From assembly GCF_907164915.1 (NCBI RefSeq), contig NC_061862.1, forward strand, positions 93,451,995 through 93,515,994: 64,000 nt of DNA, in the 5' to 3' direction. This DNA is from Impatiens glandulifera (lineage: Eukaryota > Streptophyta > Magnoliopsida > Ericales > Balsaminaceae). Every line of letters begins with the position of its first letter. The first letter of the stretch is position 1. Below the pieces are notes generated by a model. The model was not told the origin of the DNA. It ran no database searches and saw nothing but the letters and a program-made list of their open reading frames with translations. Both the position numbers and the translations under genes were made by a program. Below are positions 1 through 13,480 of the stretch, piece by piece.

Positions 1-109
1 GACATGAAACTAAAACTCACCTGCTATTTTGAAAGTCATAATTATATATAAACACGTGGAATTTGACCTTCCTACAAAAAAAAAAAATATTTTGTTTTCT
101 TAATTGTGA
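1..109. other. Intergenic relic fused to protease exon
   Basis: Positions 57-106 match the intergenic sequence near 31686-31725 and 10350-10390 (GGAATTTGACCT followed by an A-run and ATTTTGTTTTCTTAAT). In the other units this lies about 4 kb upstream of the protease. Here it runs directly into protease exon 1, so a deletion removed the promoter and the 5' half of exon 1. Positions 1-56 match nothing else I can see. Confidence 0.7.
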
Positions 110-1616
<1,507 letters not shown>

Positions 1617-2300
1617 TAAACTCAGTTCCTCTATCAATTCTAATCTTATTTAGGCGTATAGATTTCTCATTCTGTAATCTTTTAAGCAGTTTAATTAAAT
1701 TCGGTGTAGCTTGATTTTTAGATACCCAAAATATCACCCAAGTATATCTAGAGTAATCATCAATAACTACCATATTATAATGCATACCACTTAGGCTTGT
1801 GACCCTAATCGGTCCAAATAAGTCCATGTGAAGCAATTCTAAACATCGGTTAGATTGTGTTTTCCTTTTTTTTTAAAAGTTGATTTTATTTGTTTCCCCA
1901 TTTGACATGCAGAACAGACTTTATCTTTGGCAAATTTCATGTTAGGCATTCCTTGAACTAATTCTTTGGTACATATGTAGTTTATGGTTTTGAAATTCAA
2001 GTGATTAAACATTTTATGCCAAAGCAGTTTTGATCATTCTTAGCTATCATGCAAACCAGGTTATCAACTTTAGTTTTCCAGTCTACTTTGTAAATGTTTT
2101 CTAACTTATTTCTGGTTAGTAAGGTGCGACCCTGTGGACTCTTAATTAAACATGCATGTTTATGAAATTTTCAGTGTATCCCACATCGCACATTTGATTA
2201 TACACAACAGATTAAAATGCAAATTTTCAACAAGAAACACGTTATTTATAATCAGGTTGCCAGGGACAATCTTACGCTTGTCTATGGCTCTAACTTTATT
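1617..2300 (-). mobile_element. Ty1/copia fragment: GAG-pre-integrase and integrase N-terminus
   Basis: On the minus strand this encodes the copia integrase start (LELLHMDLFGPIRVTSL, then VVIDDYSRYTWVIFW and KIRIDRGTEF, carrying the first two acidic catalytic residues) and, further upstream at 2300-1850, the GAG-pre-integrase segment. It matches 22734-23410 and 43443-44120. The catalytic Glu region and all of RT/RNase H are absent because the left edge is a deletion junction with the protease pseudogene. Several stops and frameshifts show that it is dead. Confidence 0.88.
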
Positions 2301-2723
2301 ACTATACATAACTTAAATGAATAAACTTACTCCACTCCAATAATATTTATTAAACATGTCTTTATCGATACGTTTGAAATGAATTATATCAACATTATTG
2401 ATAAGTCTTAATTCTATATAATAATTGTTTATTTTATATTATCAACCAAGTTTTTGTCCATTATTGGCAATATATAATAATGTACACCTAATATCACAAA
2501 GATATTGCTAATTGTTCATGCTAAAAAATAAAAATTTATTGTTTTAAATATGAATACAAGTTTTTCTCCTTTTTTTTCTTCTTTAATTGATTTTTATGAT
2601 TTTCATGATGAAAATTTTTGTTTCATCAAATTAATTGACTCTAATTTTATAATATTTCATGGATAATTTTAAAAAAGAAATAATTTTTTTTACCGACTCA
2701 AAATTATATAAATGAATTTAGGT
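2298..2723. repeat. 0.4-kb direct repeat R1 (unit 1)
   Basis: This AT-rich block begins ATTACTATACATAACTT and ends GAATTTAGGT. It recurs about 2.1 kb downstream as R2 (4407-4823) in the same orientation with a few percent divergence, and in the other units. The two copies bracket the CACTA remnants. There are no LTR-type TG...CA ends. Confidence 0.85.
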
Positions 2724-2724
2724 T

Positions 2725-3030
2725 ATGTAAAATGTATCTTTCAAATGACCCTAATTTATAATGTTGTGATTTTCAATCCTAATTAAGAATCATAAAAGGA
2801 GTGTTTCTTATTGCATGGTGCAATAACAAACAATGTAAAAACTTAAATTTGGAAAAACGATAACATCAAACCAAATTTCTAAAAATTTAAAATTTTGTAA
2901 AACAAAATTTTTTAACCCATGTGATTTTTGTATAACAAGTAATGTATCTAACTATCAATATTAATATTTATAACATTTAAACTTTTTTTAAAAAAAAAAC
3001 GTTTAAACTTTATTTTAAAATAAATAATCA
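2725..3030. repeat. Dispersed repeat R3a, paralogue of protease upstream region
   Basis: The segment starting ATGTAAAATGTATCTTTCAA resembles 13211-13480, which lies about 0.9-1.1 kb upstream of the protease start codon. It shares AGGAGTGTTTCTTATTGCA and GTAAAAACTTAAATTTGG. This indicates an older dispersed duplication inside each unit. Confidence 0.8.
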
Positions 3031-3654
3031 TACTATTCTATAGAACAGTACATATAAATTGATATACTAGTCTTTATGAACATAACGGAGAGGCGATTAA
3101 ATCGATGGTCTCCCTTATCATAAAGAGAAATATCACCTTTAGTGCTAGTTTTGATAAATGAAGATGGTTTGTCTTTCCTTATAGAATAATCAATGTTCAT
3201 TCCTCCCAATTACAGAAGTACTCTCTTTCCACACCTTATAATTATTACCTTTTAGTTCATTATAGGTTGAATAATTATAAATTATGAAGGCTCATTATAT
3301 ATGAGACCCCAAAATTATAATACCATGTTTACCAATGTAAATAACATAATAATAATAAATCTAGCGACAAAAAACTTGTCTATGAGAGAGTTTTATTCAA
3401 TCAGATTTATTTTAACAAATTATGTTTTAACATAAATCTAGCGATACAGACTTGTTTGTGGGCTAAAGTCTTATTCAATCAGATTTAAACATACACCCGT
3501 TTTTTATATTCCCTGTTACCTCCATCCACAAATCTATTTATGTATTTTTTTCATTTATATCCTAAGAATCTTGAGTTTAATGTAGCTGAGTAAGAATATT
3601 CTATATAAAAAAACATACTTAGTAGTGTATAAAATATGAATCTCAACATTTTCA
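3031..3654. other. AT-rich spacer, no gene seen
   Basis: No coding, RNA or terminal-repeat signal is visible. A short phrase built on AAATCTAGCGA plus ACTTGT and TTATTCAATCAGATTTA occurs twice (near 3356-3410 and 3433-3487), a roughly 77-bp imperfect tandem pair. The same pair is present in unit 2 (24470-24600). Confidence 0.6.
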
Positions 3655-4218
3655 TGAACATAAAAAATAATTACTTAGTAGTACTTCAAATATATCACAA
3701 CTTTTGCTGCTCTATTTTTATTCCATGTACCATCCTTTTTTATGCACTTTTTCAAATGTTTCAAGAATGGAAGGGTGTCTTCCAAGTTCCTTGGTCTATT
3801 GTAAAATATCAATTATGGTGTTAATAATAGTAATTTTAATCAATTAAATACAATTAAATTATATAATGTACTTACCAATATTCTTTGATGTTCTACAATC
3901 GGGATTGAACCTCCATAATATTTGGCAACATGACCATTTGTTGTGTATTTCTTTTGATTTCTTTGAATATTTGTGTACTTCTCGAAATACTTTTGGTCAT
4001 CAATGTTTTTTTTTATTTGAGTCCAGTCTTCTATGGTAATGTGTAGGGGCTTTTTCAAACATGTTCCGGCCCTAGTCAAAAAATTTATTATCTTCGTATT
4101 ACCTTTCTTTTTTAAAACTTATTCACATCCCATTCAAGATCCCGCTCAAATTTCTTCAAAGCAGTCATTTAAATTTGTTAAAGATCTTCAACAATTAATT
4201 GATAATAAAATTAATTAG
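3655..4218 (-). pseudogene. CACTA (Ptta/En/Spm) transposase fragment, two exons
   Basis: Minus-strand exon A (about 4218-3876) encodes PLHITIEDWTQIKKNIDD, then YEKYTNIQRNQKKYTTNG-like text and GGSIPIVEHQRIL. This matches the conserved core of the plant transposase family PF03004 (W, then N..NR.K, then G.S). It ends at a GTAAGT donor (3875-3870). Exon B (about 3790-3655) resumes with GRHPSILETFEKVHKK and, after a frame change, GTWNKNRAAKV, matching the family's next conserved block. Stops upstream of exon A (near 4110) and the frame change show that it is a relic. No CACTA termini were found. It is shared with unit 2 (24765-25320) and deleted from unit 3. Confidence 0.72.
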
Positions 4219-4406
4219 AATAAATACAATTAAACATATCAAGAATTGTTCCCACGAAATATTCTTAATATTTTTCAGAGACTTGATTCCAGTTCAAGTA
4301 TTCCCCTCTAATAACGAGTGATTATCCGATGTATGTATTCAAAATATCTGGAAAGAAGTTGCAACAACATATAATAATTAAAAATAAAATTATTTTATAT
4401 TTCTAA

Positions 4407-4823
4407 ATTACTATACATAACTTAAAACTTACTTCACTCCAATAATATTTATTAGATATGTCTTTATCGATACGTTTGAAATGAATTATATCAACATTAT
4501 TGATAAGTCATAACTCTATATAATAATTGTTTATTTTATATTATCAATCAAGTTTTTGTTCATTATTGGCGATATATAATAATGTACACCTAATATCACA
4601 AAGATATTGCTAATTGTTCATGCTAAAAATTAAAAATTTATTGTTTGAAATATGAATACAAGTTTTTCTCATTTCTTTTTTCTTCTTTGATTGAATTTTA
4701 TGATGAAATTTTTTGTTTCAGTGAAATTAGTTGACTCTAATTTTAATAATATTTCATGGATAATTTAAAGAAAGAAAAAAAAACTTTTTTTACCGACTCA
4801 AAATTATATTAATGAATTTAGGT
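4407..4823. repeat. 0.4-kb direct repeat R2 (unit 1)
   Basis: This is the second copy of R1 (2298-2723), in the same orientation. It shares CACTCCAATAATATTTATTA, TATCGATACGTTTGAAATG and ACCGACTCAAAATTATAT. R1 and R2 diverge immediately after GAATTTAGGT. Confidence 0.85.
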
Positions 4824-5540
4824 GATAAAAGATTTTACCCATTCCATTTTATTAAATATACTTAGCCAACTAATATATATTTATTAATTGATTTGTACCT
4901 TCACTCACTTATTCCAAAATGCAGAAACAATCCCGTCTCCACAATGGAGCAGAAAAGATATAGAAGAATAGTTGAAAGAAAAATAAACATGTTGAAGGAT
5001 AAGGCTTACTTAACGAATATACATGAAAGTGAGACCCACATGTTTGTTCATTTAAAAATAAATAGTTATATATAAACACAAGTTAAATTTCATGTAACCA
5101 AGTTTGAATTTAATATAAGAAAACTTTTCTAAAAACTATGTCATTAGATAAAATTGAACAGAGAAGAATGTATGTATAATTTACCTTAAAATTATTACAA
5201 TACTATTATTAGTTTTAAATTTCAAAAGATAACTAAATATATTAAGTAATAATTTTTTTATACTGAAATTGTAGGAGGGTAAGAGCACAACTATCTCATT
5301 TGAGTTGATATGAATTATTAAGAGACTTTTAAAATTTTATAATACATTACACTTGTAAAATTGATTACTGTTTAACTCATTTAATAATTATATATTTATT
5401 AAAATAATGGTTAAAAGACAGGAAGTAGTTTAAAAAGAAAAAACATTCATAAAAATGGTAATAAATGGTAATATAGCTAATAAATGAAGAGAGAGAAAGA
5501 TAATATAAAATTTGAAAAGTTTAGATTAGGGGCTGAAAAT
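4824..5540. other. AT-rich spacer, one short conserved reading frame
   Basis: The only candidate is a 60-codon plus-strand frame at 4893-5075 (containing MEQKRYRRIVERKINMLKDK). It is repeated with identical residues at 26004-26186. The nucleotide sequence around it is equally conserved between units, so this reflects recent duplication and not selection. No known family is recognised. Confidence 0.4.
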
Positions 5541-5693
5541 GAGTTAAGACGCTCTTAAGCTGCTCACGAGTGCTCGGTCAAAGTTCGATTTGAGTTTGAC
5601 TTTAATCGAGCCGAATCTTTTAATATTTGAACCGAACTCGAACTCATATAATGTTTGTTCGTTCGATAACTTGTATAGCTTTTTCGAGCCTCA

Positions 5694-5694
<1 letters not shown>
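5541..5694. repeat. GAGCC/CTCGA-word repeat fragment
   Basis: Mixed words such as GCTCGGTCAAAGTTCGATTTG, TCGAGCCGAAT and GAACCGAACTCGAACTC resemble the ends of the TIR element at 5898-7063. This looks like a terminal fragment of a related element. Related copies are at about 26660-26820 and 53957-54128. Confidence 0.6.

Positions 5695-5766
<72 letters not shown>
5695..5766. repeat. (AT)n microsatellite
   Basis: About 36 uninterrupted AT dinucleotides. Unit 2 has only about 10 at the same place (26820-26840) and unit 3 about 14 (54126-54152), so the length changed after duplication. Confidence 0.97.
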
Positions 5767-5773
<7 letters not shown>

Positions 5774-5897
5774 AATTTAAAATAATATATTTTTTGTCTC
5801 TCTCTTTTCAAAACCCATATAGAAGGCCCACAATCAGTATTATTATATTATATTGTCCTCTAAAACAAAACCCTAATTTATAATGTATCAATCTTAT

Positions 5898-7063
5898 TTA
5901 GAGGTGTAAATAAGTTGAGCCGCTCGGTTAAACTTTGATTTGAGTTCGGTTAATATCGAATTTGAGTCAAGCTCAAGCCAGCTTGTTTATGATTCGAGTC
6001 AAATTCGAATTTAGGTAAGACTCGCTTGATAGCTCGACGAGCATTTTTTAGTCTAATTATATAATTTTTTATTTATTATATTTTATTTTTTAATCAAAAT
6101 TTAAAACATACCCATAAGACTATGGATGAACTTATTGTTTATGGGACTATTCCTATTCCTAGCCATCTCCTATTTAGATCTATTAAACAATTATAGATAG
6201 AAGATTGATTCTTTGAAAATTTTGATAGATGAAACTAACTAGAAAAAAATACTATAAAATTTTAAATTTTAGAATAGACTTTATATTAAACAAATATTTA
6301 TACATACCTTATAATATTATTTTTATTAATCATTATAAAAAAATATTATATTTATTTAATATAACATAAAATATAATAGGGGTGAGAAATATTACCGATA
6401 TTATAGGTATATATCAAAAATCTCGTACCGCAATATATCGAAAATATCGATTTTTTTGTTATGCCGAAAAAAGTAAGGTATGATACCGACACCTTATTGG
6501 TACGGTAAAGGTATGAGATTTTCAATATTTTGGTATATAATTATATACCAAAATAATATTTATAAATTAAAAAATATATATTATATAATATTTATAAGGA
6601 AATAAGAAGTTTTGATATTAATTTAATTATATAAACTTATTTTTTTAAATCAAATTAAAATATAATTAAACTGTAATATTATTTAATATATGCAATTTCA
6701 ACGTATTATATTTATTATAAGATAGAAAAATATTTTTATTTCACTATAAAGTGTTTTGCTTTTCAAAATAAACCTAATGGAGTATAATATGTTTTCAAAA
6801 TCATCTCAAATACAATACACAACTTAAAAATATTCTTCTTGAGAAGACTCTCGAATTCCATTATGTTTTTCTTAATTTAAGAAATTAATATATAAATATA
6901 TTTAAATTCGAGCATTTCGAGTTGAACTCGAGCCTATGATTAAATGATCGAGCTGAGTTTGAGTTTAATATTGAAAGCTCGAGCCGAGCCAATAAAAAAC
7001 GATTCGAGCCGAACTCGAGTCAGGGCTAGTTCGATCTAGGCTCGGCTCGTTTACACTCCTAAT
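5898..7063. mobile_element. TIR element with GTGTAAA...GAGCC ends (unit 1)
   Basis: The left end reads AGAGGTGTAAATAAGTTGAG and the right end, reverse-complemented, reads AGGAGTGTAAACGAGCCGAG. These are imperfect terminal inverted repeats typical of the widespread plant 'GGTGTAAACGAGCC' elements (probably hAT-like, non-autonomous). The interior is AT-rich, carries a second family of words (ACCGATATT, TATGCCGAAAA, GATACCGACACC) and has no reading frame. The element is about 1.17 kb and present in all three units. Confidence 0.65.
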
Positions 7064-7330
7064 CATATCCTACGTGACTCTTCATCACTTTTTTTCTTCT
7101 TTTTCCGTCTTCACCATTTCTTTCACTCATTCACAATATGTTGATTCATTTTTTCCTATTATCTCTTATCTATACTGCTTCTTGTATTCATTCACAAGAG
7201 GCTATAGGTAAATTAAAATCTATTTTTACTTCTACTATAACTATTGTTTAGCTAGATAACTTTGATTTCTTTTTGTATTATGAGAAACTTATGTTTATAT
7301 GGATCGCTCATAGATGAAAATAGAAAAACA
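7064..7330. other. Pyrimidine-rich leader-like spacer
   Basis: A TTC/CTT-rich stretch ends in a GTAAATT donor-like site (about 7206). Units 2 and 3 carry a roughly 34-bp tandem duplication here (CCGTCTTCACCATTTCTTAT) that unit 1 lacks. No protein is supported. Confidence 0.45.
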
Positions 7331-7353
7331 CTATTATTATATATATATATATA

Positions 7354-7393
<40 letters not shown>
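7331..7393. repeat. (AT)n microsatellite, two blocks
   Basis: Two AT runs are separated by a TTAA interruption. The equivalent locus is about 140 bp in unit 2 (28598-28738) and about 25 bp in unit 3 (55755-55780). Confidence 0.95.
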
Positions 7394-7396
<3 letters not shown>

Positions 7397-7544
7397 CAAC
7401 TAATCAATAACCAAATATGTTTAAGGGCGTAAAAAGTTGAATAAATATATAAAACACTATTACATATAATGATTTTCAATTTATATATGGATTGGACTAT
7501 GATAGAAAAAAGACTAGACAATATTATGGATATAATAATTAGTA

Positions 7545-7770
7545 TATTATATATAATATTTAAATAGATAAAAAAAAGGTTAATATATTATATATAATTA
7601 AATTATATAATATATAATATTGAAAGAGATAAAAAAAAAAAGATTAATATATTATGTATAATAAAAGATAAAAAAAAGTATTAGTATATATTTTATATAC
7701 AATATGAAGAGATAAAAAAAAGTTTAGTGTATATATTATATATAATATGTTTGAGAGAAAAAATGAATTT
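7545..7770. repeat. Degenerate AT-rich minisatellite
   Basis: There are about five imperfect copies of a 40-60 bp unit built on AGATAAAAAAA followed by TTAATATATTATATATAAT. It is shared with 28905-29115 and 55925-56150. Confidence 0.7.
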
Positions 7771-8176
7771 ACAAGGATAATAATATATTATATTATATAA
7801 AAAAGTTAATAGATTATTGCTCAAAATAAGTTAATAGATTCTTGTTATATTTGCACCAAAATAATTTAAATATGTATAATAATATTTAATAGAAAAATAT
7901 CAATTGTTTTTACGGTATCCACCTCCTAAAGTAAAAGTTAAATTTTATTTATTTGTTTTACCATGTATTTTTTATATTAGTTATTTGTAAGCTTAAACAT
8001 ATCATATTATTTAATGCAGAGAGTTATACGTGTGTTATGCTCTTCAAGAACATGATTTAAAAATGATTAATATATTTAATGTTCAAACACTTTATATAGT
8101 TTTATACTTTGATTTTGGAATTTTATGTTTTAGAATATTGATTAATAATGGAGGTTTGATATTTTTGGACTAGTAT

Positions 8177-10224
8177 TGTAAGCACTAAAAATCAACACTC
8201 CAATTTATAATATTAAAGTAATTATTTTAAATTATTTTTAAATAATAAGATCAAAATAATTAACCCCAATGGCCAAAAATACATTTAAAATAATTAATTA
8301 GGATTAATTATTATGCTAATTAATCAAATTAATTAAATTTAAAATTAAAATAAACTTATTTGTTATGAATTTCTCTTTATTTGTTCTTAGGATGGAGGAT
8401 AATGAATGAATTTAAAATAAACTTATTTGATTAAATAAAAAAAAAAAAGGAGGATCAATCGATTAGAGATAATGATGAGAAGTCATTCCATGCGATGAGG
8501 GAAACATGTGAATTCAAATATGCTCAACCAATCAGAGTGCAATATTTGTTTTTAATTAATTGATGTATTACATTCTAGTTACGCACCTAATGTTAGAAAC
8601 ATTTCTTTAGACTCCCTATAAATACTTTAGGCTACATACCATAGAAGACACTTTTTCCTTATGTCACACATTCTTCCAATTCTTTTATATATATTTTTAA
8701 TTTCCTATAAATCCATTTTGCATTACTTTCGAGTTTGTTTTTGTTTGAATAATTTTTGAATTAGTAAATTAATTGAAGATTAATCAAATTGAATTAATTT
8801 AAAAATTCAATATATTCAAACTATTCATTCAATAATAATCAAAATGTCAAATTTGAAAAACAAAATTCATTTTATAAATTTATGTTCTTGGGCTCTGGTT
8901 TAAAAACAATGACTTAATAACATGTGTATGGTTATATATTAAATAAATGAGAAAAACTTTGATTTCTATAAATAATTGAGGTTATGATATGACTTTAATA
9001 TTGTATTGTTCACAATGTATAATATATACTTGTATGCAAAATAAATAAATAAATCAGCTTTGGTATATTTTTGGGTTTATTATGTGTACTTGATGTAGTT
9101 CAGGTTAGGGGTGTTCAATATTTTGTTTGAACGGATGTCCGCCGAATTTAAGTTTATTGAATTTGAATAAATCGAATTTGAATTTGATTTTTAATTTTGA
9201 ATCAAATTTTAAACCAATTCAAATTCAAATACGATTTTCGAGTTGGAATTTCAACTCAATAAATCAAATCGAATTCATTTTTTTATTATTTATTATAATT
9301 ATATATTATATAATTTATTAAAGTTTGGTTAGAAAGTGTACCCTTAGGGCCTGTTTGGCCAAAAAAACTCATATATTCACAAATTTGCAGAATCATAATT
9401 TTTAAAACACGTGTCCAAAAATTATGAAATTGATATATTTACGATCACAAAAATATTTCCAAATTTGACGTCGAATTTCATAATTTTCTGGATAACTTGA
9501 TATTTTCGATATTTTTCATGATTTTATGAACTTTTTTTTTACTTTATGCATGTATGATGATTTTTGTTTAACATGTTTCCTACTTTTGTAGGATTTTACT
9601 TGTATGTATATATGATTTCCTTTATTGTATTTTATTTATGCTTATATATGTTTGTATGTATGCTTGTATTATTGTTTGAACAAAAAATAAAAGATTCACA
9701 CAAATGTGCACAATCACTCTTAGAATTAGGTTAAACAAGAAAAATAGAAAAACTAAAATGTAAAGTGTAAAATATAATTTTAAAGGACATAATTGTAATA
9801 ATATAAGTTATCTTTGTAATGAGTGTCGTGGAACTTAACGTTTTTAGTCCTTTCCCACATATAACCAAGCACCAAACTAATAAAAAGATCTCTAATTATT
9901 GCGTGGATACGCCTAAATTATTTTCCTAATTTTAAAAAATTAGGTGGTGACTCTATAGTCTTGAGGTTATCATTAATTAATTATTTTTTAAAAAGACCTA
10001 TGTTAACATCTCATTAAATTCTCAATGTTAGATGGAATTCGACGAGAGGGTTGATTATGGGGTTACAATAAAGTTTAGCTTTTATCGCTTTACTTTTTCG
10101 ATATCACTTAAAAAATAAATTCTACACGTAAAAATAAATTAATAAGAGAAGATTAAACAATGTAAGATATAGAGCTAAGATGAGTGATTTCTATCGTGTA
10201 TAGTTTCTAGCGACTCTGTTGTGA
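8177..10224 (+). mobile_element. Possible decayed Ty3/gypsy Tat-type long LTR (unit 1)
   Basis: The block starts TGTAAGCACTAAAAATCAAC and contains a TATAAATA box (near 8613) and the phrase CTTTCCCACATATAACCAAG. It then has TTAGGTGGTGACTCT (about 9938) and TTCTAGCGACTCTGTTGTG (10204). The last two resemble the 'ggtggcgactc' and 'ctggcgactctg' phrases seen near the LTR end and primer site of plant Tat/Ogre elements. A stretch of GAATTTGAATTT words (9110-9330) and a GGGCCTGTTTGG phrase (9347) may belong to later insertions. No gypsy protein remains. The family assignment rests on phrases only. Confidence 0.35.
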
Positions 10225-11440
10225 ATATTTAATGCTTTGCTTCAAACACAATTTTGGCAATTTAGAAATCTATTTTACACAAAACTATATCGCCGAGCAA
10301 ATGTTGAAAGAGTGTCCTTATAAAATAAAGGAATAGAGGAAGGGATTTGGAATTTTATCTCCTTACAAAAAAATATTTTGTTTTCTTAATGTGCATGAAT
10401 TCTAGGACTCTAGTGTGAAGATAATATAAGGTATACGTCATTTGACAAAGACTATACATCTATTTATTACTTTATAAGATTATCAATGAGGAATGATAAT
10501 CTCCACCCGCTTTTGAGAAATTTTTATGTGATTTGTTCGTTGAGTATGAATGTAGAAAAAACCTGGGTTAACCCTTTCTTTCATTTCATAAATTCTCTAC
10601 CATTAAAAATAAGGGATTTGTGATTAGCGGTGAGGGGTATGACCAATTAGAGCTCTCCTTACATCGATAACATTTAGATTATCCTTGTCGGTATCATCCC
10701 TCTCTCTTATTGTCATGGAAGTCATATAACAAAAATTCCTACGTCATTTCTACCGGTCGTTGAATCGCCGTGCCCGAGCATTAAAGTCACTGTGCTAATA
10801 TTTTTTATTAGTTATCTGACTACTATATATGTAAATACATAGTATGCATATGGATATAAATAAGTATTCATGAGTACATTCTATCCATTTAATAAACATG
10901 GATTTTTTTTTATAAAAATATAAAAACAATAAAAACAAAAATCATGAAAAAATAAAAATATAAAAAGTCTAACTTAACGAGTTATTGTCTTTAAGTCTTT
11001 ATTACACAAATTCATTGATGTTAAAACGTTCGATGACCATTCAAACTAAAAAAAAAATCTATCAAGAGGAGGACATCATCCCGTGGACATCAAATAAGAG
11101 GAACATGTCAAAGACAAGGAAGCAAAACGACAAAGACTTAAATTTCCTTTAATGCTTTTAAAATTTAACTTTGATGTTGAGGGGTGTATGCGTTTGTGAT
11201 TGTTTTTGATTTATCCACACACTTAAATAAAATGTAACTTCTTTTAATACACTCAATATTTTTATGAATGAAAAATGACTGTTTATTCTACGTTTATGAC
11301 ATACATGTATATGAGTAACATGTACTACTCTTTCGGTTTACTCTTTAAACCATCTCGCCCTCTTTCGACTAATCTATTCACCATAGAAGCGTACTACATA
11401 ATTGAGGAGACATCCAATAAATATTTAAGCAATGTACAAC
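10225..11440. other. Unannotated intergenic sequence
   Basis: No protein, RNA or terminal-repeat signal was found. It is conserved in unit 2 (31564-32770). It could be interior sequence of the putative element to its left. Confidence 0.5.
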
Positions 11441-11449
11441 TCTAAATCC

Positions 11450-12060
11450 AATATCCTTCGTAACGGTCTTTCTGTTCTTCGTTGACAAGCAAACGAACTT
11501 CACTTAGTTCATAATTCATGACTCTTCGTAGAGTTCCTTCTATCCATCGACGAATGAATGTGCTTCACTAATCTTAGAATCCACATTTCTTCTTAGAATT
11601 CTTTCGATTTCTTGTCGACGAACACACAAATATTGGATCCACGACTTATTATAAAGCCTTTACTGCTACTCTTTTACGGAAGCACGGTCATCATTCAACT
11701 TTGAATTCAAGATTCTTTATCCTTTATATCCCCATCAACGAATACACGTGCTTACTTCAACACGAAATTCATGACTCTTTGTGAAAATCTTTCTATCCTT
11801 CATTAATAAACGCACGCGCGTCACTAACTTAGGGATCACGTCTCTTTTCAAGGATCCTTTTATCACTCGTTAATGAAAACACGCACATCACTAATTTAGA
11901 CCTCACATCTCTTTTCAGAGATCTTTTATCCTTTGTCTATGAACGTGCAAATACCATTCAGTTTAGAATCTACGACCATTCGTGGAATTCATTTTATCAT
12001 TTTCTTGACGAACGCGCGAATTCGTGACTCTTTGTGGTATTTCTTTATACACTTCGTCAA
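11450..12060. repeat. Degenerate ~66-bp minisatellite (unit 1)
   Basis: Roughly nine diverged copies follow the pattern TTCTATCCTTCGTCGACGAA, CACGTGCTTCACTAACTTAG, then AATTCACGACTCTTCGTAGA. Successive copies are recognisable from the GACGAA...CAC...TTAGAATC...GACTCTT order. The array is also present in unit 2 (32775-33385). Confidence 0.8.
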
Positions 12061-13210
12061 CAAATTAACAACAATGCATATGTTAATTTTCATTTTTAGA
12101 CAAAGATGTTGCAAACTAAGGCGATATCGATGTTGTTACTTTTTCATTTCCTCCATATTTAGATATTGTGTGCTTGTGTCATGCCTTCAAAATCATCTTT
12201 AATTAAAAAATATATTGATATTGAAAGAGAGAAATATGTCAAATAATTTTATAATTAAAATGTAAATAATATGATAGAAATTACGAAATATTAAATATGA
12301 TATTTTAATACGAAATTTAATAGACTTGAATCACAGGCTAAACATAATTTACACCAAAAGGGGCTATCCCTTAGTGAGAATGAATTTAATTTGATTTGAA
12401 AACGAAATATATTTATTAGTCAAAATAAGTTATAATCAAAATCTAAGAAACACAACCTAGTTGAAATTTTAAGCGATCAATAATTTTAAATTAGTTATGA
12501 AGATGGTTTAAATTTTGGCCATAAAATAATAATTATTCATATTTGGAGATATATTCTTAATTTTGTACCATTTGAAATACTAGCTATTTCAAATAAAAAT
12601 AAATGTATTAGAAAAAATTTCAAACAAAAATACATGTAAAAAAGTAATTTCAAACAAAATTATGTTTATGAACATATTTAAAACTCAGTTTTATGTATAG
12701 GGAACACTATACTTATTATCTCTTAACTAAAATTAGGTCGATAAAATTGGTTTGAGTTGAGTTTTAAGTGATGCTATAAATTGTTGGTATAAATTTCAAA
12801 TATAATGGAAGGGTATTAACAAACCAATATCTTGAATATGTCATTAATTTTAAAAAAATTTAGCGAGTTAAATTAAAAAATAAAAATAATTATTTAATAC
12901 AATTAAAAAATTTAAAACAGTGTTAGTCTATGAGAGCAAAATATAATATTTAAGTTCCATAGAAATATATTAAATTAAAATAAGAGACTATAGAACTGTA
13001 GAGGTCGTGTTCATCTAATTTAAGGGGAAAAAAACAGAATGAAGTTATTTCTTGAAAAATATCTTCTCATTTATAAAAGAAAAATTAGTAGCTTGTAAGG
13101 TCAATTTGTAAATTTGATTTTGTTAGAGTAATGTTCAAAAAGTTATTGATATTTATATGTGTAAACTAAAATTTCATTAAAAAATATTAGTTTATTCAGA
13201 ATATTTTTTT
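12061..13210. other. AT-rich spacer, no gene seen
   Basis: Sequence is of ordinary intergenic character with no supported feature. It is collinear with 33386-34535. Confidence 0.6.
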
Positions 13211-13480
13211 ATGTAAAATTTATCTTTCAAATGATCCAAATTTATAATATTGTGATTTCCAATCCTAATCAAGAATCATAAAAGGAGTGTTTCTTATTGC
13301 AGGGTGCAATAACAAACAATATTGTAAAAACTTAAATTTGGCAAAACAATAACAACATCAAACAAAATTTCTATAAATTTAAAACTTTTTTGAATAAATT
13401 TTCTAAACCCATGTAACAAGATAATGTATATATCTATCAATTATATTATTAGGTATAAAGGTTTATACTTTGTTTTAAAA
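13211..13480. repeat. R3b, upstream-region paralogue (unit 1/2 boundary)
   Basis: Paralogue of 2725-3030 with about 10% divergence by eye. It lies 0.9-1.1 kb before the unit 2 protease start. Confidence 0.8.

Noticed and set aside
3636..3824. 62-codon plus-strand frame containing KNNYLVVLQIYHNFCCSIFI
   Set aside because: It is antisense to the second CACTA transposase exon, which explains the open frame. It has no family resemblance of its own.
4893..5075. 60-codon frame with MEQKRYRRIVERKINMLKDK
   Set aside because: The conservation in unit 2 is matched by equal conservation of surrounding non-coding DNA. No start context, splice partner or known domain was found.
5590..5883. 97-codon frame with an Ile-Tyr run
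   Set aside because: It is a translation of the AT microsatellite and TIR-element words.
7337..7393. Possible CRISPR-like or phased repeat signal in AT blocks
   Set aside because: This is plain dinucleotide repetition in a eukaryotic genome, with no spacers.
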